Notes: a model not told the origin generated them from the letters alone. Shown: positions 31,665 to 40,571, counted from the stretch's first letter. The stretch is DNA of 64,000 nt from Noviherbaspirillum pedocola (GCF_016632335.1 NZ_JAEPBG010000015.1:62001-126000); one strand, 5' to 3'. Translations and numbers: made by a program.

Positions 31665-33342
31665 GGATGAGGAGCGCATCCTCATCTTGGCCCCACAAGG
31701 TAGGGATGCGCAGGTCATCGAACAGGTTTTGAACAGGGTCGGTACTTATTGCACAGTATGCGTTGACTACAACGAGTTGTTGCAGCAGCTCGAATCGCCG
31801 ACTGGAGCTGCACTGATTGTGGAAGAAGCCCTGCACGGCATTGACATCGAACCGTTGGTCGATACGCTGGCGCGGCAGCCATCGTGGTCGGATTTCCCAT
31901 TTGTCGTCTTGATGTCTCCGAGGAATGGCAAAGCCGGACCGGGTTCGAACGCCGTGATCCAAAAGTTAGGCAATGTCATTTTGCTTGAGCGCCCTATCAA
32001 TGCCGACACTTTGCGTACCGCCGCAGCATCGACACTGCGTGCGCGCAGGCGACAATACCAGGCCCGTGCCGATCTCCAGGAACGTATCCGTCTCAACGAG
32101 ACCCTTGAAAGTCGCATCGCCGAACGCACGACAGAGCTTGCACAGGCAAATAACCGATTAATGCAGGAAATGGCCGAGCGTGAGCGTGCGCAAATCGCCC
32201 TGGTGCAAACGCAAAAGATGGAAGCCTTGGGCCATCTTACCAGTGGGATCTCTCATGATTTTAACAATCTGTTGAGCATCATTCAGGGTAACGCCGACCT
32301 AATTGATTTGCTTACAGGTAATGATCGTATAAAGCGGATGGTAAATACGATTCGAAAGGCGGCAGGTCAAGGCGCAAAATTGACAGGTCAGTTACTGGCG
32401 TTTTCGCGTGCGCAGCCCCTCAATCTGAAATCGTTCGACCTGAATATGTCCTTGGAAGGCGTGGAAGATTTGCTGTCTTCGTCCCTTGGTTCCAACGTGC
32501 AAGTTCGGTTGGAATTGGCAGCAGACCTTTCGCCCGTTAAAGCAGATCCGCATCAGATCGAGTTGGCAGTGCTCAATTTGGCAATCAACGCCAAGGATGC
32601 GATGCGCGATACCGGCACGGTGATCATCGGTACCGCAAAAAAGCCTGCCACTGTCGACTTAACGTCTGGTCGAGACTATGCGGTGATTTCAGTAACAGAC
32701 ACTGGAGAAGGAATCAACCCGGAAATAATTGGCAAGGTCTTCAATCCATTTTTCACGACGAAGCCGCACGGAAAGGGAACGGGGCTGGGGTTGAGCCAGG
32801 TGTATGGAATTGCCCAGCAGTCAGGTGGTACTGTAAAAATCCGGAGTGAAGTCGGCGTCGGCACAACAGTGGAGATCTGGCTGCCGTTTGCTCAACCTGA
32901 AGACATGGCGGAGCCGGTACTGCGGGGTGATGTAAACGTCGACCATAATGATCAACGCATATGCATTCTGGTGGTTGAGGATGACGTGCGTGTTCGACAG
33001 TTTATGGTCGAAAGTTTGGAAATTCTTGGGTACCAGGTCGCGCATGCGGAGGATGCCCAAGCGGGGCTCGACAGCATTGAATCCGTCAAGCCCGATTTAT
33101 TGATTACCGACTTCTTGATGCCAAATATGACAGGTGCAGAATTGGTAAAGCGCGCTCGTAGAGTATATCCGGATCTGCCGGTAATCATCGCAACAGGCTA
33201 TGCTGATCTGCACGCCATTACTGCTGTGACTGATTCCGAGATGGTCTTGCGCAAACCCTTTCAATTGCACGATTTAGCTCAAAAAGTACAAAAGGCACTG
33301 GCTTGGCGTGCGATACCCAAGAAACTGTCACCGTTTGGCTAG
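31651..33342 (+). CDS. Hybrid histidine kinase with C-terminal receiver, KaiC partner
   Basis: A 563-aa soluble kinase. The N-terminal pseudo-receiver (about 1-125) has no phospho-Asp (LIVEEALHG). A coiled coil (about 130-185) follows, then HisKA with SHDFNNLLSIIQGNADL, HATPase with DTGEGINPEI and KGTGLGLSQVYGI, and a C-terminal receiver with LLITDFLMPNMTG and LRKPF. The start overlaps the kaiC stop by 14 nt. KaiC plus hybrid kinase is a recurring two-gene cassette in proteobacteria. Output unknown. Confidence 0.88.
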   Translation, partial: LREHKDEERILILAPQGRDAQVIEQVLNRVGTYCTVCVDYNELLQQLESPTGAALIVEEALHGIDIEPLVDTLARQPSWSDFPFVVLMSPRNGKAGPGSNAVIQKLGNVILLERPINADTLRTAAASTLRARRRQYQARADLQERIRLNETLESRIAERTTELAQANNRLMQEMAERERAQIALVQTQKMEALGHLTSGISHDFNNLLSIIQGNADLIDLLTGNDRIKRMVNTIRKAAGQGAKLTGQLLAFSRAQPLNLKSFDLNMSLEGVEDLLSSSLGSNVQVRLELAADLSPVKADPHQIELAVLNLAINAKDAMRDTGTVIIGTAKKPATVDLTSGRDYAVISVTDTGEGINPEIIGKVFNPFFTTKPHGKGTGLGLSQVYGIAQQSGGTVKIRSEVGVGTTVEIWLPFAQPEDMAEPVLRGDVNVDHNDQRICILVVEDDVRVRQFMVESLEILGYQVAHAEDAQAGLDSIESVKPDLLITDFLMPNMTGAELVKRARRVYPDLPVIIATGYADLHAITAVTDSEMVLRKPFQLHDLAQKVQKALAWRAIPKKLSPFG

Positions 33343-33567
33343 CCATCAAAGAAGCTCCTGGAACATGCACTTCGAAGACGTGAGTGCTTTAGGCACTCGG
33401 CTTTCTCAAAACTGAATATCTGCTCGTAGCGTGAAAGCGGGCGTATTCGCCTTGCCCTATGAAAGTCCGGTCATGGCCGGACCCGGTCGGAAAGTGAATT
33501 CTGCCAAAGCCTCAATCCAGTCCACTGTTATTGTAATAACGCAATAATAATGGATGGAAGGTAGAAG
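33343..33567. other. Junction between kinase cassette and IS transposase
   Basis: Holds a small TCCGG/CCGGA palindrome near 33466. I looked here for an inverted match to the right end of the IS and found none, so the left IS end is not defined. Confidence 0.4.
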
Positions 33568-34791
33568 TTGGCATTACGCGATATAACTGCGCAGCTTGGC
33601 TGCTGGGAAGGCTATCTCTTACGGGATAGTTGGGAGGAAACCCGCTCTGGACAGCGTTGGTGCGTCATGCGACTTGAGCCAAAGACTCGCTCACGTCGCT
33701 GTTGCAGTGGCTGTGGCCGGCGCGTCAATGCGGTTCATGACAAGACTGAACGGCGGGTGCGCGATCTGCCGGTGTTCGAAGTGCCTGTTGAACTGGTCGT
33801 CACCCGGCTCCGCATGGCTTGCGGGCATTGCGGACCACGGTTGGAGCGGCTGGACTGGCTCGCTCCCTATGCACGGGTAACAACGCGGCTGGCAGCGAGC
33901 GTCGCTCGGCTGTGCAAGGTCATGTCAGTACGCCATGTCGCCGAGTTCTATCGCCTGTCCTGGACGGCCGTGAAGCGCATCGACTTACGGACGCTGGAAC
34001 GCGAACTCGGACCGGTCGATTTGAGCGGCGTAACAATCATCGCCATGGATGAGTTCGCTATCCAGAAAGGGCACCGCTATGCCACGGGCATTGTGGAACC
34101 GGCCAGCAAGCGGGTGCTATGGGTCGGGCGAGGCCGTTCGCGTGAGGAGATCCGCCCGTTCTTTGAGCTGCTTGGCGCGCAAGGCTGTGCTCAGCTGCGA
34201 GCTGCAGTCATGGACATGAACACTGCATACGATCTGGAAGTGCGTATGCATTGCCCACAGGCCGAGATCGTCTATGACCTATTCCACGTTGTCGCCAAAT
34301 ACGGTCGCGAGGTCATCGACCGCGTACGGGTGGACGAAGCGAATCGCCTACGTGGCGACCGCGCTGCTCGCAAGGTGGTGAAGTCGTCCCGCTGGCTGTT
34401 GCTACGCAATCGCGAGAACGTCATCCGAGAGAATGACCAGATCCGGCTCAATGAGCTGCTCGCGGCCAATCAGGCACTGATGACGGTCTACGTACTGAAA
34501 GACGACCTGAAAGCCTTATGGAACTACCGGCACAGAGGATATGCGATGCGCTTCTGGGAAGACTGGTACGAGCGCGCCATCAGCAGCGGGATCGGGCCTC
34601 TCTGTCAATTTGCGCGGCGGTTGAAGCCATACCTGGCCGGCATTCTGGCGCACACGCGTTGGCCGTTGGGCACAAATCTGGTGGAAGGGATCAACAATCG
34701 GATCAAAGTAATCAAGCGTATGGCCTACGGCTACCGTGATGACTATTACTTCTTCCTGAAAATCCGCGCAGCGTTCCCCGGAAATCGGTGA
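33568..34791 (+). CDS. ISL3-family transposase
   Basis: A 407-aa DDE transposase. N-terminal zinc-finger pair (CCSGCGRR ... CGHCG), helix-turn-helix (VAEFYRLSWTAVKRID), catalytic first Asp in IIAMDEFAIQKGHRY, second in AAVMDMNTAY, and the C-terminal NLVEGINNRIKVIKRMAYGY with the catalytic Glu. Full length, no frameshift, so potentially active. Begins with TTG, preceded by a GGAAGG-like site. Confidence 0.92.
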   Translation: MALRDITAQLGCWEGYLLRDSWEETRSGQRWCVMRLEPKTRSRRCCSGCGRRVNAVHDKTERRVRDLPVFEVPVELVVTRLRMACGHCGPRLERLDWLAPYARVTTRLAASVARLCKVMSVRHVAEFYRLSWTAVKRIDLRTLERELGPVDLSGVTIIAMDEFAIQKGHRYATGIVEPASKRVLWVGRGRSREEIRPFFELLGAQGCAQLRAAVMDMNTAYDLEVRMHCPQAEIVYDLFHVVAKYGREVIDRVRVDEANRLRGDRAARKVVKSSRWLLLRNRENVIRENDQIRLNELLAANQALMTVYVLKDDLKALWNYRHRGYAMRFWEDWYERAISSGIGPLCQFARRLKPYLAGILAHTRWPLGTNLVEGINNRIKVIKRMAYGYRDDYYFFLKIRAAFPGNR

Positions 34792-34798
34792 TGAACCT
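33568..34798 (+). mobile_element. ISL3-family insertion sequence (left end undefined)
   Basis: Transposase gene plus about 7 nt. The right boundary must lie within 34792-34799, because a backbone terminator (T-run then GCGCCCGG stem) starts there. No matching left inverted repeat or target duplication is visible; the element may be decayed or truncated on the left. Confidence 0.6.
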
Positions 34799-34805
34799 AA
34801 AAAAA

Positions 34806-34833
34806 GCGCCCGGGGACTGTCTTCGCCGGGCGC
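34806..34833 (-). terminator. Intrinsic terminator of the PEP-CTERM gene
   Basis: GCGCCCGG/CCGGGCGC stem with seven-base T-run on the minus strand. Confidence 0.85.
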
Positions 34834-34868
34834 CGTGTTACTGGCTCTCGAAAGAGCCGCGGGTGAAC

Positions 34869-35702
34869 TTACGCTTGCTTCCTGCGGCGGGACAGGCCCA
34901 GACCCATCAGGCCCAGACCGACCAGGGCGACGCTGGCGGGTTCCGGCACGGCATTGCCGAAGGTGACGTCCATCGAACCATTGACGGTTTGCGTACCGGT
35001 CAGCGGGATGTTGTTGAACTGGCCGGACTGGAACGACACGTTGTAGAACGGGTTCGGCGAGGTGAAGTACTGGCTGCCTTGTGCGGTCAGCGCGAAGCTG
35101 GTCGAGGAGCCGAAGCTGCCGCAGTTGATGCCGTTGCTGCTGCCGCAGGTCGACAGCGTCGGGTCCAGGGTGCCCTGGCCAGATTTCGGCGTGCCGGTGG
35201 CGATCAGGTAATCGTCGCTGCTGCTGCCGGTGGTCCAGGCGGTCGAGCCGTTCGACGGCTGGCCAAAGGTCGTGTTCGTGTTCGGATCGATGTACACGGA
35301 CAGCGCGCCACCCGGCGTGAAGTTGAAGACCGTCTTGCCATCGGCGCCAGTGTTGTAGGTGCCGCTGCCGGTGTACAGCGCGTACAGGCCATATTGCTGC
35401 GCGATCGTCGAGCCGCTCTGGCCCAGTTGGGTAGCGACCGGGCTGGTGCCGTTATTGGCCACGAACTGGCCGGCATTCCACAGCAGCGACACATTGAAGG
35501 AGTTGTTTGCGCCAAACGAGATGACTTCGGTGTAATTGCCGGTGACTTTATCGGCGGTGAAGGTATTCGCAGTGGCGCCGGCGACCGAGCCTTCGTTGAC
35601 CGTGAAGTCAGGGAAGGTCTGCGCCATTGCGGCCGAGCTCGCCAGGGCCATTGCACCGGTTACCGCTGCTGCCAGTACGCTTTTCTGAATGAACTTTTTC
35701 AT
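34869..35702 (-). CDS. pepA: PEP-CTERM secreted protein, PepA (flocculation-associated) type
   Basis: A 277-aa exported protein: signal peptide 1-27, then a mature domain (NVSLLWNAGQFVANNGTSPV, TTFGQPSNGSTAWTTG, NPFYNVSFQSGQFNNIPLTG) matching what I remember of flocculation-associated PepA. C-terminal sorting signal VPEPASVALVGLGLMGLGLS followed by RRRKQA. Such proteins are processed by exosortase EpsH/XrtA, not encoded here, so the host must supply it. A sigma54-like promoter (35812-35827) fits known RpoN control of PEP-CTERM genes. Confidence 0.8.
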   Translation of the reverse strand: MKKFIQKSVLAAAVTGAMALASSAAMAQTFPDFTVNEGSVAGATANTFTADKVTGNYTEVISFGANNSFNVSLLWNAGQFVANNGTSPVATQLGQSGSTIAQQYGLYALYTGSGTYNTGADGKTVFNFTPGGALSVYIDPNTNTTFGQPSNGSTAWTTGSSSDDYLIATGTPKSGQGTLDPTLSTCGSSNGINCGSFGSSTSFALTAQGSQYFTSPNPFYNVSFQSGQFNNIPLTGTQTVNGSMDVTFGNAVPEPASVALVGLGLMGLGLSRRRKQA

Positions 35703-35811
35703 GCTACCTCCGGGGATATTTGGTTAGCTTTGCACGCACAGTCTGTAAGGGGTTTACCGCTCAATTTGCAGCCAATTACCGTTGAGTAATTGTTATGCCT
35801 AGCAATGCTTA

Positions 35812-35827
35812 ATCAAGTTCTGTGCCA
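35812..35827 (-). promoter_or_regulatory. sigma54-like promoter of the PepA-type gene
   Basis: Minus strand TGGCACAGAACTTGAT: a perfect -24 box and N5 spacing; the -12 box is TTGAT instead of TTGCA/T. 110 nt upstream of the start at 35702, leaving a long leader. Confidence 0.5.
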
Positions 35828-36000
35828 CCCGGAAAAGTTTCATGAAATACAGTCCACTAGCCTGTTAGCAATATGCAAGAATATTAAATCTGTAAATTGC
35901 TCCGACACATGTTTTGCGCAAGCAATTTGCATTTCATCAAACTCGACAGTAATTTCTGGTTGCCGTCCGGCTTTGATAGGGCGAACACGAAAAAGAAAAA

Positions 36001-36025
36001 CCCCGGTCGACGAATCGAACCGGGG
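36001..36025 (-). terminator. Intrinsic terminator of the PRTRC B-A-ThiF operon
   Basis: CCCCGGT/ACCGGGG stem with minus-strand T-run. Confidence 0.85.
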
Positions 36026-36068
36026 CTGGGTAGGTTGGAGCTGCATGGCTGGCTGGAAGAGGCTGGTA

Positions 36069-36905
36069 TCACGCCTCCGCCGGCTGGCCTTGCGGCTTCT
36101 TCTTGGCTCGGGGAGCCCTTTTCTTTGCGGCTGGTACCGCATAGCCGAATCGCTTCCACACGTCTTCGCTCACCTGCAGCGGGGAGGTCCTCCCCGACTT
36201 CAGGTTCACGAACACGCCGTGGTACGTGATTTGTCCATGCCGGAAAAGCTCGGTCAGGACGTTACAGGCAAACATCGCCACCAAAGTGTTGATGAACAGC
36301 GCCTGCTTTTCGAGGGCATCAGCCAACGAGCAGCTGGGCACATCGTCTTCAGCATCCAGCGACGGATCGATCAGCTCCGGATACAGGTCGGCCGCATGCG
36401 GCAGGCGCAGTTCCTTTCGCTGCTTGGCGCGTAGCGGGCAGACTTCGCCCAGTACCACCTGCCCGTCACCGAGCCGGTTGCCGCAATCGAGCCAGTACAG
36501 CACCCGGTTACGATCCGCCGCCTTCAGGATGGCCAGTCGGGCTTTGCGGTTGTCGACGCAGCCGATGATGATGTCGGCCCGGTCAAGGTCGCTACCAGCA
36601 TCGATGCGCCGCACCCTGCTCGACCAGTTCAACTGAAAGCCGAGGTTCAGCCGGTTGACGATGGTGGAGGCTTTCGCCGCACCGATATCGACCGGATAGA
36701 ACGACTGCCGTCCAACGTTCGCTGCGCTGACCACATCGTCATCCCAAAGGGTGACATGCAGACCGCCCGGATGACCGAGCGCCAGCAGCGCCAGATGCAG
36801 CCGTGCCAGGTTGTTCATCAACTGCGAGCCAGTGCCGCCGGCGCCGATGACGGCGACGCGGACCTGACGCCTGAGCAGGTCGGGATGGAACTGATGGCTA
36901 GCCAT
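36069..36905 (-). CDS. PRTRC system ThiF-family (E1-like) protein
   Basis: E1-like adenylating enzyme of the PRTRC cassette. It has 278 aa from the ATG at 36905, which overlaps the stop of the JAB-like gene (TAATG) with GGAGGGG just before. Rossmann motif VAVIGAGGTGSQLMNNL at about 16-32, TLWDDDVVSAANVGRQSFYP, and IIGCVDNRKARLAIL are classic ThiF/E1 features. A basic tail (KKRAPRAKKKPQG) ends the protein. Expected to activate the ubiquitin-like protein C. Confidence 0.9.
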   Translation of the reverse strand: MASHQFHPDLLRRQVRVAVIGAGGTGSQLMNNLARLHLALLALGHPGGLHVTLWDDDVVSAANVGRQSFYPVDIGAAKASTIVNRLNLGFQLNWSSRVRRIDAGSDLDRADIIIGCVDNRKARLAILKAADRNRVLYWLDCGNRLGDGQVVLGEVCPLRAKQRKELRLPHAADLYPELIDPSLDAEDDVPSCSLADALEKQALFINTLVAMFACNVLTELFRHGQITYHGVFVNLKSGRTSPLQVSEDVWKRFGYAVPAAKKRAPRAKKKPQGQPAEA

Positions 36906-37507
36906 TATTTCCCCTCCCAGCGTTTGCCCATGTCGATGTACAGACCATTGGCGCACAGACGGAAGCGGCATTCGAGCTCGCCGTCGACCCGACCAAAGAC
37001 GCCGGCGACCTTGAACTCGCCGCAGTCATCCCGGTTGTCCTCAGAAGAGAAGAACGCCGGGATGCGACCGTGCGAGTGCAAATCGACAACCAGGTGCTCG
37101 TTTTCCGCCAGCGCCGGCCGGACGAACTGCACCGAGGCATTGGACACCGACGTTGGCACCATCTTCACCAGCTTGCACTGGTTGGTGACGGCATTCCAGA
37201 CGATCCACGCGGCGCATTCCAGCGGACACACTTCCTTCGCAAACGCGATGAAGTCTTCCACCAAATGCCCCGGCACTTTCTGCACCTGGACAACAGGCTC
37301 GATCGCGCCGTACGGCATGGCCACCTGCGACTGCTTGGCCAGCTTCCAGCGCAAATACAGCCATGCGCGGCGGGCTTCGAGCCAGAGGCCGTCGGCCGCT
37401 GCCAGAAAGCGATGGCCAGTGTGCGCCATCGGGACGAACGGTTCATGGCGAGGCACCATGACAGTCGGGGTAGCCGACTGGAGTGCTGCATCGATACGGT
37501 TAAGCAT
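36905..37507 (-). CDS. PRTRC system protein A, JAB/MPN metalloprotease-like
   Basis: A 200-aa protein with the JAMM signature HSHGRIPAFFSSEDNRDD (about 147-164), intact for zinc binding, plus an upstream acidic residue. JAB proteases cleave ubiquitin-like tails or conjugates, so this is a candidate processing or deconjugating enzyme for protein C. AAGGAA precedes the start. It follows protein B by 12 nt and overlaps ThiF. Confidence 0.88.
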   Translation of the reverse strand: MLNRIDAALQSATPTVMVPRHEPFVPMAHTGHRFLAAADGLWLEARRAWLYLRWKLAKQSQVAMPYGAIEPVVQVQKVPGHLVEDFIAFAKEVCPLECAAWIVWNAVTNQCKLVKMVPTSVSNASVQFVRPALAENEHLVVDLHSHGRIPAFFSSEDNRDDCGEFKVAGVFGRVDGELECRFRLCANGLYIDMGKRWEGK

Positions 37508-37519
37508 GATGGGATTTCC

Positions 37520-38233
37520 TTATTTGAGTTTCGTTAACAGGGATTTCACGGTGACGTTCATGCTCACCAGGACTTCATTAGGGAATGCAGAGAACTTCCC
37601 ATCCAACACGTCGCGCCAGAACGCATAGCAACCGGTTTCCCAGAGGACCAGCTTGTTCTTTTCGTGGATGTTGGGATGGGTGAAGGCGGACTCGAAAAAC
37701 GCATGAGTCCAGCGATCCGGGTTGTTCGCGTCTTCCCGTGTGGGTGTTTTCGTCGACCCGGTACAGATCAAGCCGCCGCTCCAGACGTTGAAGTACGGAG
37801 CAACGTGAAGCACCGTGTCGGCGGTTGGCCGCTTGTTTTCCGCGAGAGCAAAGACGTACCAGCTCCCGTCATTCACGGCGAACAGCAACGGCGGATGCGA
37901 TACGACTGCGGCCCGTTTGCCGATCTCCTTCGAATGGAAGACGATGCGCCGCGACGCCGCTTCTTCCCACCACACCATGCAGCCATCGTTTTGCGCGATG
38001 ACATTCGGGTGCAGCAGCTCGAGCGGTTTGCGCACGGCTTCCTTGACGCAGTCGAGCATATCCAGCAGCCCGGCCTTGGTTGCCGCCCGACCTTCGCCGA
38101 TGACCGGACCGGCCTCGGTCTGGACAACGTTGTTGATGGTGACCAGATCGACGCTGCCGGAGCCCGAGCCATACATCAGGATCGCGTGCAGCAGCGAGTA
38201 TGTCGGCGTGGTTTGATACAGATTGACATCCAT
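37520..38233 (-). CDS. PRTRC system protein B (prokaryotic E2-like family)
   Basis: A 237-aa protein assigned from its place upstream of JAB and ThiF and from motifs such as MVWWEEAASRRIVFHSKEI and PPLLFAVNDGSWYVFALAEN with a late LICTGSTKTP. This family has been grouped with bacterial E2-like folds; the single cysteine in LICTG is a candidate active site. First gene of the B-A-ThiF operon, preceded by a copy of the bipartite element (38298-38317). Confidence 0.82.
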   Translation of the reverse strand: MDVNLYQTTPTYSLLHAILMYGSGSGSVDLVTINNVVQTEAGPVIGEGRAATKAGLLDMLDCVKEAVRKPLELLHPNVIAQNDGCMVWWEEAASRRIVFHSKEIGKRAAVVSHPPLLFAVNDGSWYVFALAENKRPTADTVLHVAPYFNVWSGGLICTGSTKTPTREDANNPDRWTHAFFESAFTHPNIHEKNKLVLWETGCYAFWRDVLDGKFSAFPNEVLVSMNVTVKSLLTKLK

Positions 38234-38297
38234 GTGATGACCTTTCAGAGAAAAGCGTTGAAGAGAGTTCCGCGAAAGAGCGGATAGACCAGGTACA

Positions 38298-38317
38298 GGG
38301 GAAATGGGAAACGCCGG
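38298..38317 (-). promoter_or_regulatory. Bipartite backbone element, degenerate copy
   Basis: Minus strand CCGGCGTTTCCCATTTCCCC, 65 nt upstream of the start at 38233. The core GTTTCnCATyTCC matches; the second box is unclear. Confidence 0.45.
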
Positions 38318-38483
38318 GCGATAAGAGGGAGCGCTAAGACAAGGCGGGCAAGCGCCATCCCTTCGCGATGGCAGCTTTAGCGGGATGACGGAAGAAAGTT
38401 CTCTGTCGGAAATATTTACACTGCCGCAACATGCATCGAAAAGAGTTTCTCCAAATCATTGATTTAAATAAATATTTACTTTC

Positions 38484-38499
38484 TGGCATGCTTTTCGCA
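38484..38499 (+). promoter_or_regulatory. sigma54-like promoter of the PEP-CTERM gene
   Basis: TGGCATGCTTTTCGCA: GG at -24 and GC at -12 with the canonical spacing. 36 nt upstream of the ATG at 38535. Confidence 0.65.
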
Positions 38500-38534
38500 T
38501 AGGAAAGAGAAAGCAAATTACTTGGAGAGCTTCA

Positions 38535-39095
38535 ATGAACGCATTCAAAAAACTGGTTTTCGCAGGTCTCGTGGCCGCCGTAGGCTTTTCCACTGGCGCG
38601 CATGCTTCGCTGATCGGTGACACCATCACCGCGACCGGTACTTCGCTGGACAAGGCGTCTGCGGTCATCAGCACCGGCAGCATCCCTGAGTTCACTGCTG
38701 TCAACGGGCTACTGAACTTCAATTTCGACTTGAGCACGCTGACCATCACCGCTCCGGGTGTGCCAAATTCCAACTACACCTTTGCCAATCTCGGCAAATA
38801 CGTCTTCAGCGGTTTCGATGACGTGATCACTGGCTTGTCGCTCGGGTCGAATAGCCCGAAGTTCGAAGGCAGTGTCGTAGACAACTTCAGCTTCACCGCT
38901 CATAGCATCACCATTGACTTCTCCGCAGCCAAAGCGCAGAACAGTAATGCGTCCCTGGTACTCAACATCGCCACGGCTGGCGCACCGGCCCAAGGCAGCG
39001 ACGTGCCTGAACCTGGTTCGGTTGCCATCATCGGTCTTGGCCTTCTCGGCTTGGCCGCATCGCGCCGCAAGTTCGCCAAGCGCGACGCCACCTGA
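38535..39095 (+). CDS. PEP-CTERM sorting-domain protein (186 aa)
   Basis: Exported protein with signal peptide 1-24 (GLVAAVGFSTGAHA), a beta-rich mature part (NGLLNFNFDLSTLTITAPG) and a C-terminal PEP-CTERM signal VPEPGSVAIIGLGLLGLAAS followed by RRKFAKRD. TGGAG precedes the ATG. It lies on the opposite strand between the two PRTRC operons, which suggests an insertion into the cassette. Own promoter (sigma54-like) and terminator. Confidence 0.85.
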   Translation: MNAFKKLVFAGLVAAVGFSTGAHASLIGDTITATGTSLDKASAVISTGSIPEFTAVNGLLNFNFDLSTLTITAPGVPNSNYTFANLGKYVFSGFDDVITGLSLGSNSPKFEGSVVDNFSFTAHSITIDFSAAKAQNSNASLVLNIATAGAPAQGSDVPEPGSVAIIGLGLLGLAASRRKFAKRDAT

Positions 39096-39115
39096 TCCAC
39101 GCAGCCGCACCATCC

Positions 39116-39139
39116 AGCCCGCCATGCGCGGGCTTTTTT
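39116..39139 (+). terminator. Intrinsic terminator
   Basis: AGCCCGC/GCGGGCT stem followed by six T, 21 nt after the PEP-CTERM stop. Confidence 0.85.
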
Positions 39140-39273
39140 CTTGTCGCTATAATCCGCTCCGCGGCGCGTCAGCTACAGACGCTAGAACCGGATGTTCTCC
39201 CTGATATGTCCGTCCGAAAGTAGAGTTAGCGCCTACTGCTGCACCCTCATGTATCCAGCCCAACCAAAGAAAA

Positions 39274-39296
39274 AGCCCTCGGGTTGACCGAGGGCT
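39274..39296 (-). terminator. Intrinsic terminator of the ParB-E-C-F operon
   Basis: AGCCCTCGG/CCGAGGGCT stem with minus-strand T-run. Confidence 0.85.
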
Positions 39297-39349
39297 TGGG
39301 GTGAAGTTGAAGGAAGGCTTGGCGAGCGTCGAGGGTACAGCGGCGCCAG

Positions 39350-40459
39350 CTAACCACCATGGCGAAAAGTGCCGTTACAGAGTTGATGCAGCAGCGTGTC
39401 GATGTGCCTGACAAGCCGGAAGCCGTTCAGGATTCCCTTCCACCATCTCCGGAAGCACTCGATATCGTCGTGGCCGACGAGCTCGAAATGCGAGGACTGC
39501 GTATAGGAATCGCTTGAAGCATTGGCCATGTAGAAGTAATCGTCGAGGATTCTTCCCATCGTGTCCTGCTCGTTAAACCGCACTACCGCCAGCGTGTACA
39601 CCGGCTCCTGGTCACGGTAGGTGAACTCGCCCAGCTTATAGGCGCCTTCTTCCCACAGGTCGGCAATTGCCAGCGTCGATCGCAGGATCTCCTTGGCCCA
39701 ATCGGGCGTCGAAGCCTGACCGATCATCCGTTTCAGTTGCGCCGGCGTGAGCTTCAGTTCCGGTGAACCGACCCATTGCGGCAGGCCTTCCAGCAGTTGC
39801 TTCTTCGTCGGCATTCCTTCGAACTCGGAATCGGCATCGGAGTCGGCATCGTCGTCACCTTCGCCCTCTTCCGTTTCCTCGTCTTCCCGCTCATCGAAGT
39901 GGTAGAGAAACGGCAGGTTTTCGAACACATGCTGGAACGTGAACAGGAGCATGCTTCCGTACCCGGCCCACTGCAGCACGGCGTACACCGTTTCACCCAG
40001 CCCCGGACGCATTGCTTCCAGCGCCAGGATGCGCTCGCCGATATAAGCCGTTGGGATCGCGCCGACATCCACCGTGAAGTGGAAGCGGCCCGCCGCGGGC
40101 TTGTCTCCGCACTCTTCGCTTAGCTCAGAGTACTCATCGATCTCGCCATCGTTGATGTCCACCGACAGCTCGATCATGCTGAGCTTGCCGAGAACTTCCT
40201 CGATGCCGCGGCCGATTGCCTTCTTGATGACGCCCTCGATGGTTTCCTCCGGCTGGAGGTCACTGTCGTGGATGACACCGATGGCGTTGAGCTGCCGGGC
40301 CAACTGAACGATCGAAGGATGCGTCGCCTGCGTGAAGAACTGCGGTACCGTTGGCGCGAGCCGTGGCAGGTTCAGAAGAAAGGGGGCAGGAACTGCGGTT
40401 GTGGCTGCAATGCCGGACCCTTGTTGGGGGACATAACTGCTTTCGTAGCCTTTGAACAT
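39350..40459 (-). CDS. PRTRC system protein F
   Basis: A 369-aa protein placed by order (ParB-E-C-F) and by an N-terminal LPRLAPTVPQFFTQ stretch. Mostly helical with an acidic low-complexity run near 195-215. No catalytic motif visible. AAGGAA precedes the start. Function within the cassette unknown. Confidence 0.75.
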   Translation of the reverse strand: MFKGYESSYVPQQGSGIAATTAVPAPFLLNLPRLAPTVPQFFTQATHPSIVQLARQLNAIGVIHDSDLQPEETIEGVIKKAIGRGIEEVLGKLSMIELSVDINDGEIDEYSELSEECGDKPAAGRFHFTVDVGAIPTAYIGERILALEAMRPGLGETVYAVLQWAGYGSMLLFTFQHVFENLPFLYHFDEREDEETEEGEGDDDADSDADSEFEGMPTKKQLLEGLPQWVGSPELKLTPAQLKRMIGQASTPDWAKEILRSTLAIADLWEEGAYKLGEFTYRDQEPVYTLAVVRFNEQDTMGRILDDYFYMANASSDSYTQSSHFELVGHDDIECFRRWWKGILNGFRLVRHIDTLLHQLCNGTFRHGG

Positions 40460-40566
40460 AACGACATTTCCTTGTGATCAAAAGAAAAAAGGGGAGCAGC
40501 ACGGCCCCCCTTCGCGTTGTTTGCGTCGTCGATCTTCTGACGAACCCAATCATCGATGAGAGCCAT
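40372..40566 (-). CDS. Small ORF between PRTRC C and F (64 aa)
   Basis: Starts 6 nt after the protein C stop with AAGGG upstream, and overlaps the 5' end of F by 88 nt in another frame. N-terminal MALIDDWVRQKIDDANNAKG looks like a real amphipathic helix; the overlapping tail is proline-rich. It may serve to couple translation into F. Confidence 0.45.
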   Translation of the reverse strand: MALIDDWVRQKIDDANNAKGGRAAPLFSFDHKEMSLCSKATKAVMSPNKGPALQPQPQFLPPFF

Positions 40567-40571
40567 ACTGC

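Noticed and set aside
33343-33567. Left inverted repeat of the ISL3 element
   Set aside because: No sequence here matches the inverse of the right end (34760-34800).
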